Assembly (NCBI RefSeq): GCF_000611645.1
Contig: NW_014012661.1
Location: 1 to 18,101, forward strand
Source: Monoraphidium neglectum
Lineage: Eukaryota > Chlorophyta > Chlorophyceae > Sphaeropleales > Selenastraceae
DNA length: 18,101 bases
Direction of reading: 5' to 3'
Positions 17,891 through 18,101 of this stretch are shown here, one piece after another. Under the pieces are notes generated by a model. It was given only the letters and a program-made list of their open reading frames with translations, did not search any database and had not been told where the DNA came from. Positions within the stretch are counted from its first letter, which is position 1; each line of letters opens with the position of its first letter. The position numbers and the translations under genes are program-made.

Positions 17891-18101
17891 ATGTCATGAA
17901 TGCTCTTGGCGGTGTTTTAGCCGGCAGTCGTTTGCCAAAGTGTTTCACAAGGGTTTAGAGATGTCTTGTCGCACTAAGTGCTTCATCAGCAGCGGTGTGC
18001 AAGCCACACAGACAGCACCCTGCAGAAATGGAAGCGCGCTGCCCTGCACCACCCCTGATCGCTGGCCGTGCGCAGCGTTCCAAGCGTACCGTCCTCCACC
18101 C
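16668..18101 (+). CDS. KATNB1: Katanin p80 WD40-repeat subunit (5' part)
   Basis: The p80 regulatory subunit partners p60 katanin, the microtubule-severing AAA ATPase. Orthologues are KTN80 in plants and PF15 in Chlamydomonas, needed for the flagellar central pair. Exons: 16668-16686, 16801-16931, 17083-17200, 17460-17686. Junctions are GT-AG and phase-consistent. The spliced start MRSYKLDEFAAHAGAVNCLK closely follows the family's AYKLQEF-AH-VNCLKIGRKS start, and GRKSSGVLVTGGDDRKVNVW and AIGKPNAIL are near-diagnostic. Four WD40 repeats begin in the window: HAGAVNC to KVNVW (1), GHTTAVQCVNFD to TVKLWDL (2), GHRSSCLSIEFHPFGDFVAT to NLKVWDLRR (3), and GHSKGVTHVGISPDGRWVAS to GEVK (4, split by the next intron). 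From 17687 to the window end is intron; the remaining WD40 repeats and the C-terminal p60-binding domain lie outside. Confidence 0.95.
17799..17890 (+). repeat. (CTG)~30 microsatellite in intron 4 of katanin p80
   Basis: Ninety-two bases of CTG units with a single TTG interruption at 17835-17837. Shorter CTG runs precede it near 17717-17780. It lies 112 bases after the donor at 17687, in the sense orientation of the gene, so the pre-mRNA carries a CUG run. Confidence 0.95.

Noticed and set aside
17563..17958. Open frame ending in a long poly-Cys run
   Set aside because: It reads katanin exon 4 out of frame and then the CTG intron repeat.

Overview
The window reads as nuclear DNA of a green alga (chlorophyte). 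The genes are GC-rich and split by many short introns (about 110-370 nt, nearly all GT-AG). Likely poly(A) signals are of the algal TGTAA type. Proteins carry Ala/Gly/Gln-rich linkers, one has a plastid-type targeting peptide, and introns hold triplet repeats. I rebuilt the genes by hand from splice sites, reading phase and internal similarity; there is no transcript support.

Layout. (1) 1-7517, minus strand, 3' end outside the window: a large secreted cysteine-rich protein. It has a signal peptide, three degenerate copies of a Cys-rich module spread over many exons, then a long uninterrupted exon of ~103-residue bacterial-type Ig/cadherin-like repeats (tandem-95/Big_9 style). (2) 7518-8986: no convincing gene. 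(3) 9077-12249 (possibly to 12516), minus strand: the most interesting gene, a six-exon nucleotidyltransferase of the 2'-5'-oligoadenylate synthetase (OAS)/CD-NTase type. The GGS box, the D-x-D pair, the third Asp in LDVLPV, the RLLKAWV helix and the C-terminal PADPTxN motif all appear in order once introns are removed. Its N-terminal third looks like a divergent PAZ domain, the fold that holds small-RNA 3' ends in Argonaute and Dicer. (4) 12250-13409: divergent intergenic region. (5) 13410-15570, plus strand: an unrecognised membrane protein, probably plastid-targeted. (6) 15571-16667: 3' UTR/intergenic with short repeats. (7) 16668-18101, plus strand, 3' end outside the window: the start of the katanin p80 WD40 subunit gene, confidently recognised.

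Nothing suggests that the four genes form one pathway; they are ordinary eukaryotic neighbours. The candidate undescribed system is the PAZ-like/OAS-like fusion. It would join a possible RNA 3'-end-binding module to a second-messenger or tailing nucleotidyltransferase in an alga, in one polypeptide. The OAS assignment is strong from motifs; the PAZ assignment is plausible and needs a profile or structure search.
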